Assembly: GCF_030127145.1 (NCBI RefSeq)
Contig: NZ_CP126158.1
Span: 930,001-994,000 of the forward strand
DNA from: Halobaculum halobium
GTDB taxonomy: Archaea; Halobacteriota; Halobacteria; Halobacteriales; Haloferacaceae
Reading direction: 5' to 3'
Length of the DNA stretch: 64,000 bases
The translations under genes were made by a program, and so were the position numbers. Positions 34,827 to 43,349 of this stretch are shown in pieces (within the stretch, counting starts at the first letter, position 1; every line of letters begins with the position of its first letter). Under the pieces are notes generated by a model, which worked only from the letters and a program-made list of their open reading frames with translations, was not told where the DNA came from and ran no database searches.

Positions 34827-35252
34827 CTACTCGCCGGCGACGAGGACGACCGCGACGACCGCGAACGCGACGCCCAGCAGCTTCCGGCCGGTGACCGGTT
34901 CGTCGAGGAGCGCGACGCCGACGGCGGAGGAGGCGACGAAGAACATCGCGAAGATGGGCGCGACGATCGACACCCGGCCCACCGACAGCGCCCGGTAGTA
35001 CGCGAGGATGCCGACCGCGAGACACGCGCCCGCGGCGAGCACGTAGCGCATCCGCGGGTCCGCGAGGTGTTCGACGACGCCGTCGCCGGTGAACCCGATG
35101 ACGGCGAGCGTCGCGACGACCAGCACCGAGTTGGCGACGAACGCGGCGACGGTGCTCGGGATGGCGCCCTCGCCGGCCGTCGCCAGTCGCATGAGCGGCG
35201 CAACGAACGAGTACGCCGCCAGCGCCAGCACCGACCAGGCGATGTAGTTCAT
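34827..35252 (-). CDS. EamA/DMT-family half-size transporter
   Basis: 141 residues with five hydrophobic segments, starting MNYIAWSVLALAAYSFVAPL. It contains a single EamA repeat, ending in DEPVTGRKLLGVAFAVVAVVLV, the conserved last helix of the domain. Drug/metabolite transporters usually have two repeats; single-repeat proteins act as dimers, as EmrE does. Substrate unknown. It is divergent from the Lrp regulator (138 bp). Confidence 0.82.
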   Translation of the reverse strand: MNYIAWSVLALAAYSFVAPLMRLATAGEGAIPSTVAAFVANSVLVVATLAVIGFTGDGVVEHLADPRMRYVLAAGACLAVGILAYYRALSVGRVSIVAPIFAMFFVASSAVGVALLDEPVTGRKLLGVAFAVVAVVLVAGE

Positions 35253-35360
35253 ACACTCCCCTGGGTGACTGTCGGGTTTGAGCGATCCGACTCGGGATCG
35301 GGCGTGATTCGGTTCGCGGCGACCGTGCCCCGTGTTCGCTGATATCGCACCGGGCGAAAC

Positions 35361-35370
35361 CGCTTTTGCC
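35361..35370 (+). promoter_or_regulatory. TATA-like element for the Lrp-aminotransferase operon
   Basis: CGCTTTTGCC is centred ~26 bp before ATG 35391. Confidence 0.45.
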
Positions 35371-35390
35371 GGGCGAACGAGTCGGGACGT

Positions 35391-35882
35391 ATGGACGAGG
35401 CTACCCGATCCCTGCTAGACGCGCTCGTCGCCGACGCCCGCGAGTCCACCGCCGACCTTGCCCGCCAGACCGGCCTGGACGAGGCGGCCGTCGAGGAGAC
35501 GCTCGCCGAGTTGGAGGAGTCGGGGGCCCTGCGCGGCTACACCGCGATCGTCGACTGGGACGCCACCGACGAGGAGCGCGTCAGCGCCGTCGTCGAGGTG
35601 AACGTCGAACTGGACCGCGAGACCGACTACGACGACGTGGCCCGCCGCATCGCGGAGTCGCCGGCGGTCGATTCCCTGCGGCTGATGTCGGGCGACTACG
35701 ACTTCGCGGTCAACGTCTCCGGCTCGTCGATGGCCGACGTGTCGCGGTTCGTCTCCGAGGAGGTGGCGCCGCTGCCGGCGGTGACGAAGACGGTTACCCA
35801 TTACGTGATGGAGACGTTCAAGGAGCGCGGAATCTCGTTCACCGACCACGACGACGACGATCGGCTCTCCGTGACGCCATGA
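35391..35882 (+). CDS. Lrp/AsnC family transcriptional regulator
   Basis: 163 residues. The N-terminal winged HTH (STADLARQTGLDEAAVEETLAEL) is followed by the linker YTAIVDWDAT and an RAM/AsnC ligand-binding domain with SGDYDFAVNVSG. It ends with a short acidic tail. The stop overlaps the aminotransferase start (ATGA at 35879), so the regulator and enzyme are translationally coupled and probably share an amino-acid effector. Confidence 0.92.
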   Translation: MDEATRSLLDALVADARESTADLARQTGLDEAAVEETLAELEESGALRGYTAIVDWDATDEERVSAVVEVNVELDRETDYDDVARRIAESPAVDSLRLMSGDYDFAVNVSGSSMADVSRFVSEEVAPLPAVTKTVTHYVMETFKERGISFTDHDDDDRLSVTP

Positions 35883-37144
35883 GCGGGAACGAAGACCGAT
35901 CCGAGCGCGACGACCGATCCGAGCGCGACGGCCGAGTCGAATCTGACGGCGGCGCGACCGGGGAACCCTCGCGGACAGCAGGCGAACAGTCTCGGTTCGC
36001 GGCCGCCGACCGCGTCACCTCGGTGCCGCCCTCCGGGATCCGCGAGTTCTTCGAGGTCGCGGAGAACCGCGACGACGTGATCTCGCTGGGCGTCGGCGAA
36101 CCCGACTTCACGGCGCCGTGGCCGGCGCGCTCGGCGGCGATCGAGTCGCTGGAGCGCGGCCGAACCAGCTACACCGCCAACCGCGGCATGCCCGATCTCC
36201 GTCGGGCGATCGCCGAGCGCGTCACCCGCTACGACCAGTCGTACGACCCCGACTCGGAGATCCTCGTCACGACAGGCGCCTCAGAGGCGGTCGATTTGGC
36301 GTTTCGCGCGTTCGTGAACCCGGGCGACACCGTCGCGCTCCCGACGCCGACGTACGTCTCCTACGAACCCGGCGTCCGCTTCGCGGGCGGGGAGCCGCTC
36401 GCGGTGCACACTCGCCACGAGGACGACTGGGCGCTCACGCCCGAGGCGCTGCGCGAGGCCGGCGCCGACGAGGCGGACGTGCTCGTGCTGTGTTACCCGA
36501 ACAACCCCACGGGGGCGACGATGGACGCCGACGAGATGGACGCCGTCGCCGACTTCTGTCGCCGACACGACCTGCTCGTCGTCGCCGACGAGATCTACGC
36601 CGCGCTCACGTACGAGGGGGACCACCAGTCGGTCGCGACTCGGCCGGGGATGCGCGAGCGAACGGTCGTCATCAACGGCTTCTCGAAGGCCTACGCGATG
36701 ACGGGGCTGCGCCTTGGCTACGCGATGGGGCCGGAGCCGGCGATCGACGCGATGACCAAGGTCCACCAGTACGCGATGCTGTCGGCGCCGACGACCGCGC
36801 AACACGCCGCGCTGGCGGCGATCCGGCGGTGTGACGACGAGGTCGAGCGCATGCGCCGCGAGTACGATCGCCGGCGCCGGTACGTCGTCTCGCGCCTGCG
36901 CGAGCTCGGGCTGGAGGTCGCAGAGCCCGGTGGCGCGTTCTACGCGTTCCCCCGGGTCGCCGACGTGGCGCCCGAGGGCGACGCCCGCGCGTTCGCGACC
37001 GACCTCTTGGAGGCGGAGGGTGTCGCGGCCGTCCCGGGCACCGCGTTCGGAGCCGGCGGTGAGGGCCACCTCCGGATGTCGTACGCGACCGGGCTGGACG
37101 ACCTCAAGGAGGCGATGGCGCGGCTCGAGCGGTTCCTCTCGTGA
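35879..37144 (+). CDS. PLP-dependent class I/II aminotransferase
   Basis: 421 residues. An acidic N-terminal extension of ~45 residues precedes the conserved core. Landmarks are SLGVGEPDF, TSYTANRGMPDLR, VTTGASEAVD, CYPNNPTGATM, ADEIYAALTYEG, and the PLP lysine in GFSKAYAMTGLRLGY. An Arg for substrate carboxylate is in LRMSYATG. The substrate is likely aspartate or an aromatic/branched amino acid, but sequence alone does not decide. It is coupled to the upstream Lrp regulator. Confidence 0.93.
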   Translation: MSGNEDRSERDDRSERDGRVESDGGATGEPSRTAGEQSRFAAADRVTSVPPSGIREFFEVAENRDDVISLGVGEPDFTAPWPARSAAIESLERGRTSYTANRGMPDLRRAIAERVTRYDQSYDPDSEILVTTGASEAVDLAFRAFVNPGDTVALPTPTYVSYEPGVRFAGGEPLAVHTRHEDDWALTPEALREAGADEADVLVLCYPNNPTGATMDADEMDAVADFCRRHDLLVVADEIYAALTYEGDHQSVATRPGMRERTVVINGFSKAYAMTGLRLGYAMGPEPAIDAMTKVHQYAMLSAPTTAQHAALAAIRRCDDEVERMRREYDRRRRYVVSRLRELGLEVAEPGGAFYAFPRVADVAPEGDARAFATDLLEAEGVAAVPGTAFGAGGEGHLRMSYATGLDDLKEAMARLERFLS

Positions 37145-37188
37145 CGCCGCCGGCGCGCCACGACGCCACCGTGGCGACCGACCTCGCC

Positions 37189-37839
37189 TCAGAAGTCCTC
37201 AAAATCGGCGTCGTCGAACAGGTCGTCGTCCGCGTCGCCGTCGGCGTCGAGGTCGCGGAAGGCGCGCTCGAAGTCGCCGTCGGCGAAGTCGGCGACGTCT
37301 TCGTCGAGCTCCGTGCGAAGTTCGTGCGCGCGCTGTTCGAGCGATTCGTACTCGGCGGACTCATCGAGGGCGGCGCGTCCCTTCTCGGCCTCGAGGACCG
37401 CCATTTTCGACGAGACGGCGAATAACTCCTGCACGCGCGAATCGTACGTCGAGCGGGTGTACAACCCTTCGACGGTCTCCAGCAGCGACTCCCGGGTGAC
37501 CGGCTTGACGAGGTAGTCGTCGAACCCCATCTCGATGATGTCGAAATCCGGCTCGACGGCGGTGACCATCGCGACGCGAGCGTCGATGCCGCGCGCGCGC
37601 ACCTCGTCGAGCACCTCGTCCCCCGACAGGCCGGGCATCCGCCTGTCGAGGAGGATCACGTCGACGTCGTCGTCGAGTTCGTCGAGCGCTTTCTGCCCGC
37701 CGTACGCGGTCCGGACGTCGTAGTCTCCCCCGAGCCACGCAGCGTACAGATCTGCGAGATCGGGTTCGTCCTCGACCACGAGGACGGCCGGCTCCCCGGC
37801 CGCGTCCTCCGACTCACCGGCGTCCGTTTCCTCACTCAT
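37189..37839 (-). CDS. response regulator with C-terminal HalX domain
   Basis: 216 residues from ATG 37839. Receiver domain ~18-135: acidic pair VVEDEPDL, phospho-acceptor in VILLDRRMPGLSG, T/S switch AMVTAVEP and lysine in DYLVKPVT. The C-terminal part contains the HalX segment LFAVSSKMAVLEAEKGRAALD, found only in haloarchaea, and then a very acidic tail. HalX regulators are thought to work with histidine kinases, but no kinase gene is adjacent. No DNA-binding domain is visible. Confidence 0.9.
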   Translation of the reverse strand: MSEETDAGESEDAAGEPAVLVVEDEPDLADLYAAWLGGDYDVRTAYGGQKALDELDDDVDVILLDRRMPGLSGDEVLDEVRARGIDARVAMVTAVEPDFDIIEMGFDDYLVKPVTRESLLETVEGLYTRSTYDSRVQELFAVSSKMAVLEAEKGRAALDESAEYESLEQRAHELRTELDEDVADFADGDFERAFRDLDADGDADDDLFDDADFEDF

Positions 37840-38257
37840 GAGAGATTCGTCCCCGTACTCGGCAGTCAGTGACCGACGAACTGATACCACGCGTTCGCGT
37901 GTCGCGTGCCGGTCCGGCCACTCTCCGTCGAGCGAGCGTTCGCGCGTACCGTCGCCGTCCGGCCATCGATTGGTGTTGTCACCGCCGGGTACTTAACCGT
38001 ATGCGATGCGAGAGCCCTCCGCCGAAAACGGGTGTGGGTCGGGTGACGGTTTCGCGTCACGCCTGCCGTGGTGCCCCACTCTCCGCGGTGGCCACCAACC
38101 ACCGATATCACGTACGTCGACCGGCATCGAAAGGCTACCGGCCGAGGAAGCCGGTAGCGGGCGGTTCACGTCGGTGAGACATCACGTCGTGGCGTGAAGA
38201 ACGGGAGACGGTCGGAGTGGACGGGGCACTCGGAGCGGGCCCGGCGACCGGAGAGCG
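37840..38257. other. intergenic region between the response regulator and guaB
   Basis: 418 bp. It holds a hairpin (38134-38158), listed separately. A GTACTTAACC element near 37989-37998 lies ~150 bp before the regulator gene, too far for a leaderless promoter. No coding frame is convincing. Confidence 0.5.
38134..38158 (-). terminator. hairpin downstream of guaB
   Basis: Perfect 9-bp stem GCTACCGGC/GCCGGTAGC with a 7-nt loop. On the minus strand it lies ~100 nt after the guaB stop and is followed by CTTTCG, a weak T stretch. Termination is a guess. Confidence 0.35.
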
Positions 38258-39751
38258 CTACTCGGGGCTGTAGTTCGGCGCCTCGTCGGTGATCGTCACG
38301 TCGTGCGGGTGGCCTTCGGTTTGGCCGGCCTGCGAGACGCGGACGAACTCGGCGCGCTGCTTGAACCCGGGGAGCGTCTCCGCGCCGACGTAGCCCATGC
38401 CCGAGCGCATGCCGCCGACGAGTTGGTGCAGCTCCGAGGAGAGCGGTCCCTTGTACGGCGTCGCGGCCTCGACGCCCTCGGGAACGAAGTCCTCGTCCTC
38501 CTCGGCGTCCTTGAGGTAGCGGTCGCCGCCGCCCTCCGACATCGCACCGACCGAACCCATGCCGCGGTACTGCTTGTAGCGTTTGCCGTTCATCGTGATG
38601 ACGCGGCCGGGCGCTTCGTCGGTGCCCGCGAAGTACGAGCCGAGCATGACCGCGTCGGCGCCGGCGGCGACCGCCTTGATCGCGTCGCCCGAGTAGCGGA
38701 TCCCGCCGTCGGCGATGACGGGCACGTCCTCGCGGGCGGCCACGTCGGCCACCTGCGCGACGGCGCTGATCTGGGGCATCCCGGCGCCGGAGACGACGCG
38801 GGTCGTACAGATGGAGCCCGGACCGATGCCCACCTTGAGGCCGTCGGCGAAGTCGACGACCGCCTCGGCGGCCTCGCGGGTGCCGATGTTGCCGACGACC
38901 ACGTCGGCCTCGACCTCCGACTTGATGGCCTCCGCGGAGTCGAGGACGTTCAGGTTGTGCGCGTGCGCGCAGTCGATGAACAGCACGTCGGCGCCGGCCT
39001 CGTCGGCGGCGACGGCGCGCTCCTCTTCGAACGGACCGACCGCGACACCGACGAGCAGCGATCCCGACTCGTCGCGCGCGGCGTCGGTGTGCTCACGCCG
39101 AGCGAGCACGCCCTGCATCGTCACGAGGCCGACGAGACGGTCGCCCTCGTCCACGACGGGGACGCGTTCGATCTTGTGGTCGTACATCAGTTCCAGGGCC
39201 TCGCGGGCGTCCACCTCCTCGGGGGCGGTGATGACCTCGTCGGTCATCGCCTCGCTGACGGCGTCGGACTCGCCGACCTCCAGGTACGGACGGATGTCCG
39301 TGCCCGAGATGATACCGAGGACCCGATCCTCGTCGTCGACGACGGGGGCGCCCGAGACGCCCTCGTACTCCATCATCGCGTCGGCCTCGCGGACCGTCTG
39401 GTCGGGCGCGACAGTGACGACGTTCTCGCGGCGGATCACGAGTTCGTCGGCGCGCTTGACGCGTTCGACCTCCGCGGCCGTCTCCTCGACGCTCATGTTG
39501 CGGTGGAGCACGCCGAGGCCGCCCTCGCGAGCCATCGCGATCGCGAGCTCGGACTCGGTGACCGTGTCCATCGCCGCCGAGAGCACGGGGATCGTCAACT
39601 CGACGTTGGTGGACACGCGCGTCGACACGTCCGCCTCGTCGGGTTCGACCCGGCTCTCCTTGGGTCGCAACAAGACGTCGTCGAACGTCAGCGCTTCCGG
39701 TACCTCCAGCTTCTGTGAGAACGGACTTCCGTCGGACCCGTCGTTCGCCAT
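38258..39751 (-). CDS. guaB: IMP dehydrogenase
   Basis: 497 residues from ATG 39751. It oxidises IMP to XMP, the first committed step of GMP synthesis. N-terminal ALTFDDVLLRP, two CBS domains (about 95-215), the catalytic loop GIGPGSICTTR with its Cys, GGIRYSGD, and the mobile flap region YRGMGSVGAMSEG are all canonical. The frame stays open ~140 codons upstream, but that stretch is not protein-like, so the family start at 39751 is preferred. Confidence 0.96.
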   Translation of the reverse strand: MANDGSDGSPFSQKLEVPEALTFDDVLLRPKESRVEPDEADVSTRVSTNVELTIPVLSAAMDTVTESELAIAMAREGGLGVLHRNMSVEETAAEVERVKRADELVIRRENVVTVAPDQTVREADAMMEYEGVSGAPVVDDEDRVLGIISGTDIRPYLEVGESDAVSEAMTDEVITAPEEVDAREALELMYDHKIERVPVVDEGDRLVGLVTMQGVLARREHTDAARDESGSLLVGVAVGPFEEERAVAADEAGADVLFIDCAHAHNLNVLDSAEAIKSEVEADVVVGNIGTREAAEAVVDFADGLKVGIGPGSICTTRVVSGAGMPQISAVAQVADVAAREDVPVIADGGIRYSGDAIKAVAAGADAVMLGSYFAGTDEAPGRVITMNGKRYKQYRGMGSVGAMSEGGGDRYLKDAEEDEDFVPEGVEAATPYKGPLSSELHQLVGGMRSGMGYVGAETLPGFKQRAEFVRVSQAGQTEGHPHDVTITDEAPNYSPE

Positions 39752-40032
39752 ATCAACGGTGTTCGCGGACACCGCAAAAACGTTCCGAGAACCGAGGGCC
39801 TTGGACAGTGTGTACCACACAGACGTGCACAGAATCGGGGGCATTTGCGTCGGTTCACCGACTACTCTTGCAGCGGGGTGCACACCGTGCGGAGCGGACG
39901 CGGACGCGAACCAGACCGACCGGTGTCGGGAGCCGAGTTCGCCACGAACAGCGCGAATCCAAGCCGCACGGGCGACGGTGAGGCCATCGGTCGGCGGGGG
40001 AAACTCCGAGCAAATCCACCAACGTCCGCAAT

Positions 40033-40139
40033 ACTTGCTCGAACGGACCCGCGATCCCGTGAGAGTGTCGGGAATCTCGTTCGAGGGCCGTGAGACCGTA
40101 GCATTGATATTTAAATGGTGGTGAGAACTTGCTCGAACT
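40033..40139. repeat. pair of 12-bp direct repeats
   Basis: ACTTGCTCGAAC occurs at 40033-40044 and 40128-40139, 95 bp apart, inside the long guaB upstream region. It could be a regulator site. Confidence 0.4.
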
Positions 40140-40160
40140 GTGTGGGCACGTCCCACGCAA

Positions 40161-40170
40161 TCATTAAGTC
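40161..40170 (+). promoter_or_regulatory. TATA-like element
   Basis: TCATTAAGTC is centred ~27 bp upstream of ATG 40193, the spacing expected for a leaderless start. Confidence 0.4.
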
Positions 40171-40192
40171 TCACCTACGTCACAGTGACAGT

Positions 40193-40396
40193 ATGGACTT
40201 CGAGTCCCGAATTGAAACGGGTATCGTCGGCCGAGTGAGCGACAACGCTGCACTCCCGACATTTATCCCGTTCAAACGCGGGCTCGACTGGTGCACAGGA
40301 GAACGCGCCCGGCGTTGCTCCGCCCGAGTGTCCGTCGACTCAGGGTCGTCACCAGCCTCCCATCCGGTCGTGGGTTATGCCGGATCGCATCGCTGA
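40193..40396 (+). CDS. possible 67-residue small protein
   Basis: Open frame from ATG 40193 (MDFESRIETGIVGRVSDNAA) to TGA 40396, ending 3 bp before the next gene's GTG. The promoter spacing supports transcription from just upstream. Third-position G/C is lower than in true neighbours and no family is recognised, so it may instead be a transcribed leader of the membrane-protein gene. Confidence 0.3.
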   Translation: MDFESRIETGIVGRVSDNAALPTFIPFKRGLDWCTGERARRCSARVSVDSGSSPASHPVVGYAGSHR

Positions 40397-40399
40397 GCC

Positions 40400-41443
40400 G
40401 TGAGTACCTCAGCACACCCGATCGCGGTGCGCCTCGAACGGCGCGTCGGCGGCGCCACCAAGCTTCTCGCGACCGTCATGGCGCTGCCGCTGGTGGACGG
40501 TATCTTCCCCGCGCTCGTCATCGCTGGCGCGCTCACGGTTCCGTTCGGTATCATCGAGACCGGGTTGCTCATCTTCGGCGGCTCCGCCACGATGGCGGTC
40601 GTGCTCGCCGAGATGGAGGGCACCCCCCGCGAGAAGGCGGTCTCCGTCCTCCTGCTCGGTGTCGTCCTCATCCCGGTGGCGATGGCCGAGGCTGCGCTGG
40701 CGGAGACGATCCAGAGCCTGCTGAACCCGGACGTGTTCCACCGCTTCGCGGGCTTGGTGATCCTCGCGGTCGCCGCCAAGACCGCCAGCGCGGAGATCGG
40801 CGAGTACCTCCCCAGCCCCGGCGCGATCATCGGACTCGGCCTGTTGGCCTCGTTCCAGCCGACGGGCGCAGAGCTCGTCGTGTCGCTCAACCCCGATCTG
40901 CTCGCTCGGGCCGGCGCCGCCGCGGGCGTCGGCGTCGCCTTTGCGCTGTCGGTCGCACTGGCGGGCGACCACCTGCGCGGTCGCGTCGACATCGACCGGT
41001 TCCGCTTCGGCTCGTCAGTCGCGCTGGGCATCCTCTCGCTGTCGGTGCTGGGGCTGCTCCCGACCGAGCAGCCGGTCGCGCTCGGCGTCCTCGTCGTCAC
41101 CGGGTTGTTCGCCTACGACCCGAACTCCGACGACGCGGCCGACGCGGGGGCGGACGACGCCGGCGTCGGTTCATCCGACCGCGACGTCGCCGATTCGCCG
41201 GCCAGCGCGGTGTCGACCGACGGTGGCGACGAGTTCAACGGCGAGGCGGCATCCGAGGCGGAGAGCGTGGACGCGGCCGCCAACGGACACCGCGAGGCCG
41301 ACCCGAACGTCGCCTTCGGCAGTTCGCCGACGGCGCCGGCGGCGGGGATCGATCCCGTCGACTCCGCCGGCACTGCGGAGGCGGCGGACGACTCGAACGA
41401 CGACGACTCCGACGGGGATCCCTCCCGCGAGCCCTGGCTGTAG
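40400..41443 (+). CDS. DUF5794 family membrane protein
   Basis: 347 residues from GTG 40400. About 200 residues carry six or so hydrophobic segments, starting with LLATVMALPLVDGIFPALVI. A ~110-residue acidic, low-complexity tail ends in EPWL, a hallmark of this haloarchaeal family as I know it. Function unknown. The next gene on the strand encodes a DUF5795 zinc-ribbon protein. Confidence 0.75.
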   Translation: MSTSAHPIAVRLERRVGGATKLLATVMALPLVDGIFPALVIAGALTVPFGIIETGLLIFGGSATMAVVLAEMEGTPREKAVSVLLLGVVLIPVAMAEAALAETIQSLLNPDVFHRFAGLVILAVAAKTASAEIGEYLPSPGAIIGLGLLASFQPTGAELVVSLNPDLLARAGAAAGVGVAFALSVALAGDHLRGRVDIDRFRFGSSVALGILSLSVLGLLPTEQPVALGVLVVTGLFAYDPNSDDAADAGADDAGVGSSDRDVADSPASAVSTDGGDEFNGEAASEAESVDAAANGHREADPNVAFGSSPTAPAAGIDPVDSAGTAEAADDSNDDDSDGDPSREPWL

Positions 41444-41490
41444 TCCCGAGGAGCCGCCGGCGGCGACCGAGAATCCCCGTTCGGACCGCG

Positions 41491-41500
41491 AGCTTTTACC
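41491..41500 (+). promoter_or_regulatory. TATA-like element for the DUF5795 gene
   Basis: AGCTTTTACC is centred ~27 bp before ATG 41523. Confidence 0.45.
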
Positions 41501-41522
41501 GATCCGCGGCCGACGACAGGCC

Positions 41523-41747
41523 ATGAGTAACCGCGTCGTCGAGGGACGGATGGTGACGCCCGAGCGCCTCGCCGAGATCGTCGAGGGAGACTCCGTGATG
41601 GACGCCGAGCCGATCGAGGACGCCGACCGCGAGTGCCCGGACTGCGGCGGCGACGTGATCTCGGTGGGCTACATGCCGAGCGTCATGGAGTTCGTTACCG
41701 CCTACAAGTGTCAGGAGTGCTCGTGGAACGAGACCGACCGCGAGTAG
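41523..41747 (+). CDS. DUF5795 family zinc-ribbon protein
   Basis: 74 residues. A single zinc ribbon is formed by ECPDCGGDV and KCQECSWN; the N-terminal 40 residues are conserved but of unknown role (RMVTPERLAEIVEG). Its own promoter box and position directly before tRNA-Trp suggest a monocistronic unit. Confidence 0.8.
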   Translation: MSNRVVEGRMVTPERLAEIVEGDSVMDAEPIEDADRECPDCGGDVISVGYMPSVMEFVTAYKCQECSWNETDRE

Positions 41748-41799
41748 CCGGATCCGATCGAAATCCCTTTACGGCGCTCCGGGGTATGTGCGACCGCAC

Positions 41800-41977
41800 G
41801 GGGTCGTGGCCAAGCCCGGTATGGCGACTGACTCCAGAGGCAACGCGCCCGGTGACGAACTCCAGACTGATATACCGAGCGTCCGACTGATCATCGGACG
41901 CGACGACGACCCTCTGGAGTACCGAGGTGCCGACCGGAGATATCAGTCGATCGGGGGTTCAAATCCCTCCGACCCCA
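41800..41977 (+). tRNA. tRNA-Trp (CCA anticodon) with a 104-nt intron
   Basis: Acceptor arms GGGGTCG (41800-41806) and CGACCCC (41970-41976) pair perfectly; discriminator A is 41977. D-stem GCCA/TGGC, anticodon stem ACTGA (41827-41831)/TCAGT (41943-41947), anticodon CCA at 41834-41836, T-loop TTCAAAT. The intron (41838-41941) interrupts after position 37. CTCC at 41832-41835 pairs with GGAG at 41936-41939 to form the central helix of a bulge-helix-bulge, with bulges AG|A and AT|A where the splicing endonuclease cuts. No CCA tail is encoded. Confidence 0.95.
41838..41941 (+). ncRNA. intron-encoded box C/D guide RNA of tRNA-Trp
   Basis: The intron contains a C-like box GTGACGA (41852-41858), D'-like CCGA (41875-41878), a 6-bp hairpin (41881-41899) and D-like CCGA (41922-41925). 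CCTCTGGAGT (41911-41920) is the exact complement of the anticodon region 41831-41840; the base 5 nt before box D pairs with C34. GACTGATA (41865-41872) is complementary to 41941-41948; the base 5 nt before D' pairs with U39. Haloferax pre-tRNA-Trp is known to guide 2'-O-methylation at C34 and U39, and this intron keeps both. Confidence 0.88.
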
Positions 41978-42311
41978 TTCTCTCGTGCGTTCACATCGCG
42001 TAGCCTTCGGTTTCTGCGCAGTTCGGATCACGGATACCGAGTGGCGCACACGTGCGGGACGCCGAGCGCCGCGCGAGGGGTGACACCGGAGCCTCCCTGA
42101 CAGACGGTGAATCGCGCTGAGTTGTCGAGTGCAAAGATTGCCCGCAGTACGCGAGAAGGTCTCTACCCACCGCGTAACGACGAGCCACGTGCGTCCGGTG
42201 TACCGTCCGGCGTGGCATCGGTAGTGTCTGTATCGAGAAGCCAGTCTCTCGATTGGTCAGGGCAGGTACCGTAGTGCCTGCCCCCAGGGTGGCTATTCGG
42301 GTGCGCCGTCG
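41978..42311. other. intergenic region after tRNA-Trp
   Basis: 334 bp. Two adjacent hairpins (42233-42252 and 42260-42283) lie just downstream of the fasciclin gene on the minus strand. The 75-codon minus-strand frame here (41991-42218) has poor coding character and no recognised family. Confidence 0.5.
42233..42283 (-). terminator. tandem hairpins downstream of the fasciclin gene
   Basis: On the minus strand the first hairpin (42260-42283) has a 10-bp stem with one G-T pair and a 4-nt loop, 28 nt after the stop. The second (42233-42252) has TCGAGA/TCTCGA arms. Neither has a T run. Confidence 0.3.
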
Positions 42312-42887
42312 CTATCCCTCCAGCACCTGATCGACCGTCGGGGTCGTCAGCACCGCGTCGATAGCGTGCACGACGCCGTTCGAGGCCTCGACGTCGGTCG
42401 AAACGATCGATGCGCGGCCGTCGAGCGTCGTGCCGTCGACAGAAACCGGTTCGCCGAGCAGGGTCTCGACGGCGGGCGCGTTGACGACCGACGAGGCGTA
42501 GCGACGGCCCCCGGTCACGTGGAACAGTAGCGTGTCCGTGAGCAGGTTGTTGGGGTCTTCCAACAGGTCTGCAGCCGTGAGACCGGTCGCCGTTTCGACC
42601 GTCTCGAAGAAGTCCTCGAACGCCTCGTTCGTGGGTGCGAACACGGTGTACTGATCGTCGTTCGTCAGCGTGTCAGCGACGACCGGGTCGGCGTTCGTGA
42701 CGGCGGTGAGCAACGTTGAGAACCCGAGTTCGTCGGCGGCTTCAACGACGCTGTTCTCGGCACTCGCGCCGTCGCGCTTGCCACGACCGCCACCGCGGGC
42801 GGTGACAGCGCCGGTTCCGCCTGCGATCATCGCCGTTCCTGTTCCAAACCACTTCAACATCGACCGTCGGGTTGTATTCCGTCTCAT
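42312..42887 (-). CDS. secreted fasciclin (FAS1) domain protein
   Basis: 191 residues from ATG 42887. A twin-arginine signal is visible at the start (MRRNTTRRSMLKWFGTGTA). The remaining ~140 residues are one FAS1 domain: TLLTAVTNADPVVADTL, the H1 box YTVFAPTNEAF, LLFHVTGGRRYASSV, and the H2-like HAIDAVLTTP. FAS1 proteins are adhesive or matrix-associated; this one would be exported folded by Tat. An upstream TTG at 42899 is less likely as start. Confidence 0.9.
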   Translation of the reverse strand: MRRNTTRRSMLKWFGTGTAMIAGGTGAVTARGGGRGKRDGASAENSVVEAADELGFSTLLTAVTNADPVVADTLTNDDQYTVFAPTNEAFEDFFETVETATGLTAADLLEDPNNLLTDTLLFHVTGGRRYASSVVNAPAVETLLGEPVSVDGTTLDGRASIVSTDVEASNGVVHAIDAVLTTPTVDQVLEG

Positions 42888-42915
42888 CCCCACCCCCAAT
42901 ATTCCTGTCTACAGA

Positions 42916-42929
42916 TGTATATTTGATAC
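42916..42929 (-). promoter_or_regulatory. TATA-like element for the fasciclin gene
   Basis: On the minus strand the sequence is GTATCAAATATACA, ~35 bp before ATG 42887, in a short A/T-rich patch. Confidence 0.45.
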
Positions 42930-43349
42930 CCGACTAGTAGGGTAGTAGCCGCTCTCTGCCCTGAGAAATCATGGGTTCGCAGCATTTCGGTCGCCCGTGT
43001 GCAACGCATAAAGGTGCGGTTGCGGTCCGTATTCCGCGCGGCTTCCTCTCGTTGGCGGAGTGTTCAACGACTTCATCCACGACGGACGGAGATTCACGTG
43101 GGTACCCCTTGAGCCGCCCTACCTGCCGTGGACTCATCCCTGCACTCGACGCCGAAGCCGGCGGACAGCCATGCTGAACGTTCACACGCGCGAAAGGCGA
43201 AGCTCGCCCGGACGTCCGCCGGCTACCCGCCGGCGAGCGAGGCGATCCTGCTACCGCGGCACCTTGCCGACGCCGACGGGAGACTCGTTAACTTCCGCGG
43301 ACCAACCGACGGCGACGAGATCGCCTCAACTACGCCCGATCGACCACCG
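42930..43349. other. intergenic region between the fasciclin gene and the CDC48-type gene
   Basis: About 420 bp. Several overlapping short frames on both strands exist (for example 43128-43361 plus) but none has a recognised family or consistent codon bias. Could contain a remnant; nothing can be claimed. Confidence 0.4.

Larger units (their letters stand above)
39752..40399. other. 648-bp A/T-richer intergenic region between divergent genes
   Basis: Lower G+C than the flanking genes. It contains a 12-bp direct repeat, a short hairpin (GTGGG/CCCAC arms near 40143-40157), two TATA-like elements (ATATTTAAATGG near 40108 and TCATTAAGTC at 40161) and a small open frame listed separately. No known RNA gene is recognised. 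Confidence 0.5.

Noticed and set aside
39752-40174. N-terminal extension of guaB by 141 codons
   Set aside because: The extra sequence has no protein-like pattern, and the family start at 39751 is standard.
41991-42218. A 75-codon minus-strand gene after tRNA-Trp
   Set aside because: Arginine- and serine-rich with no recognised family, and the A/T content looks intergenic.
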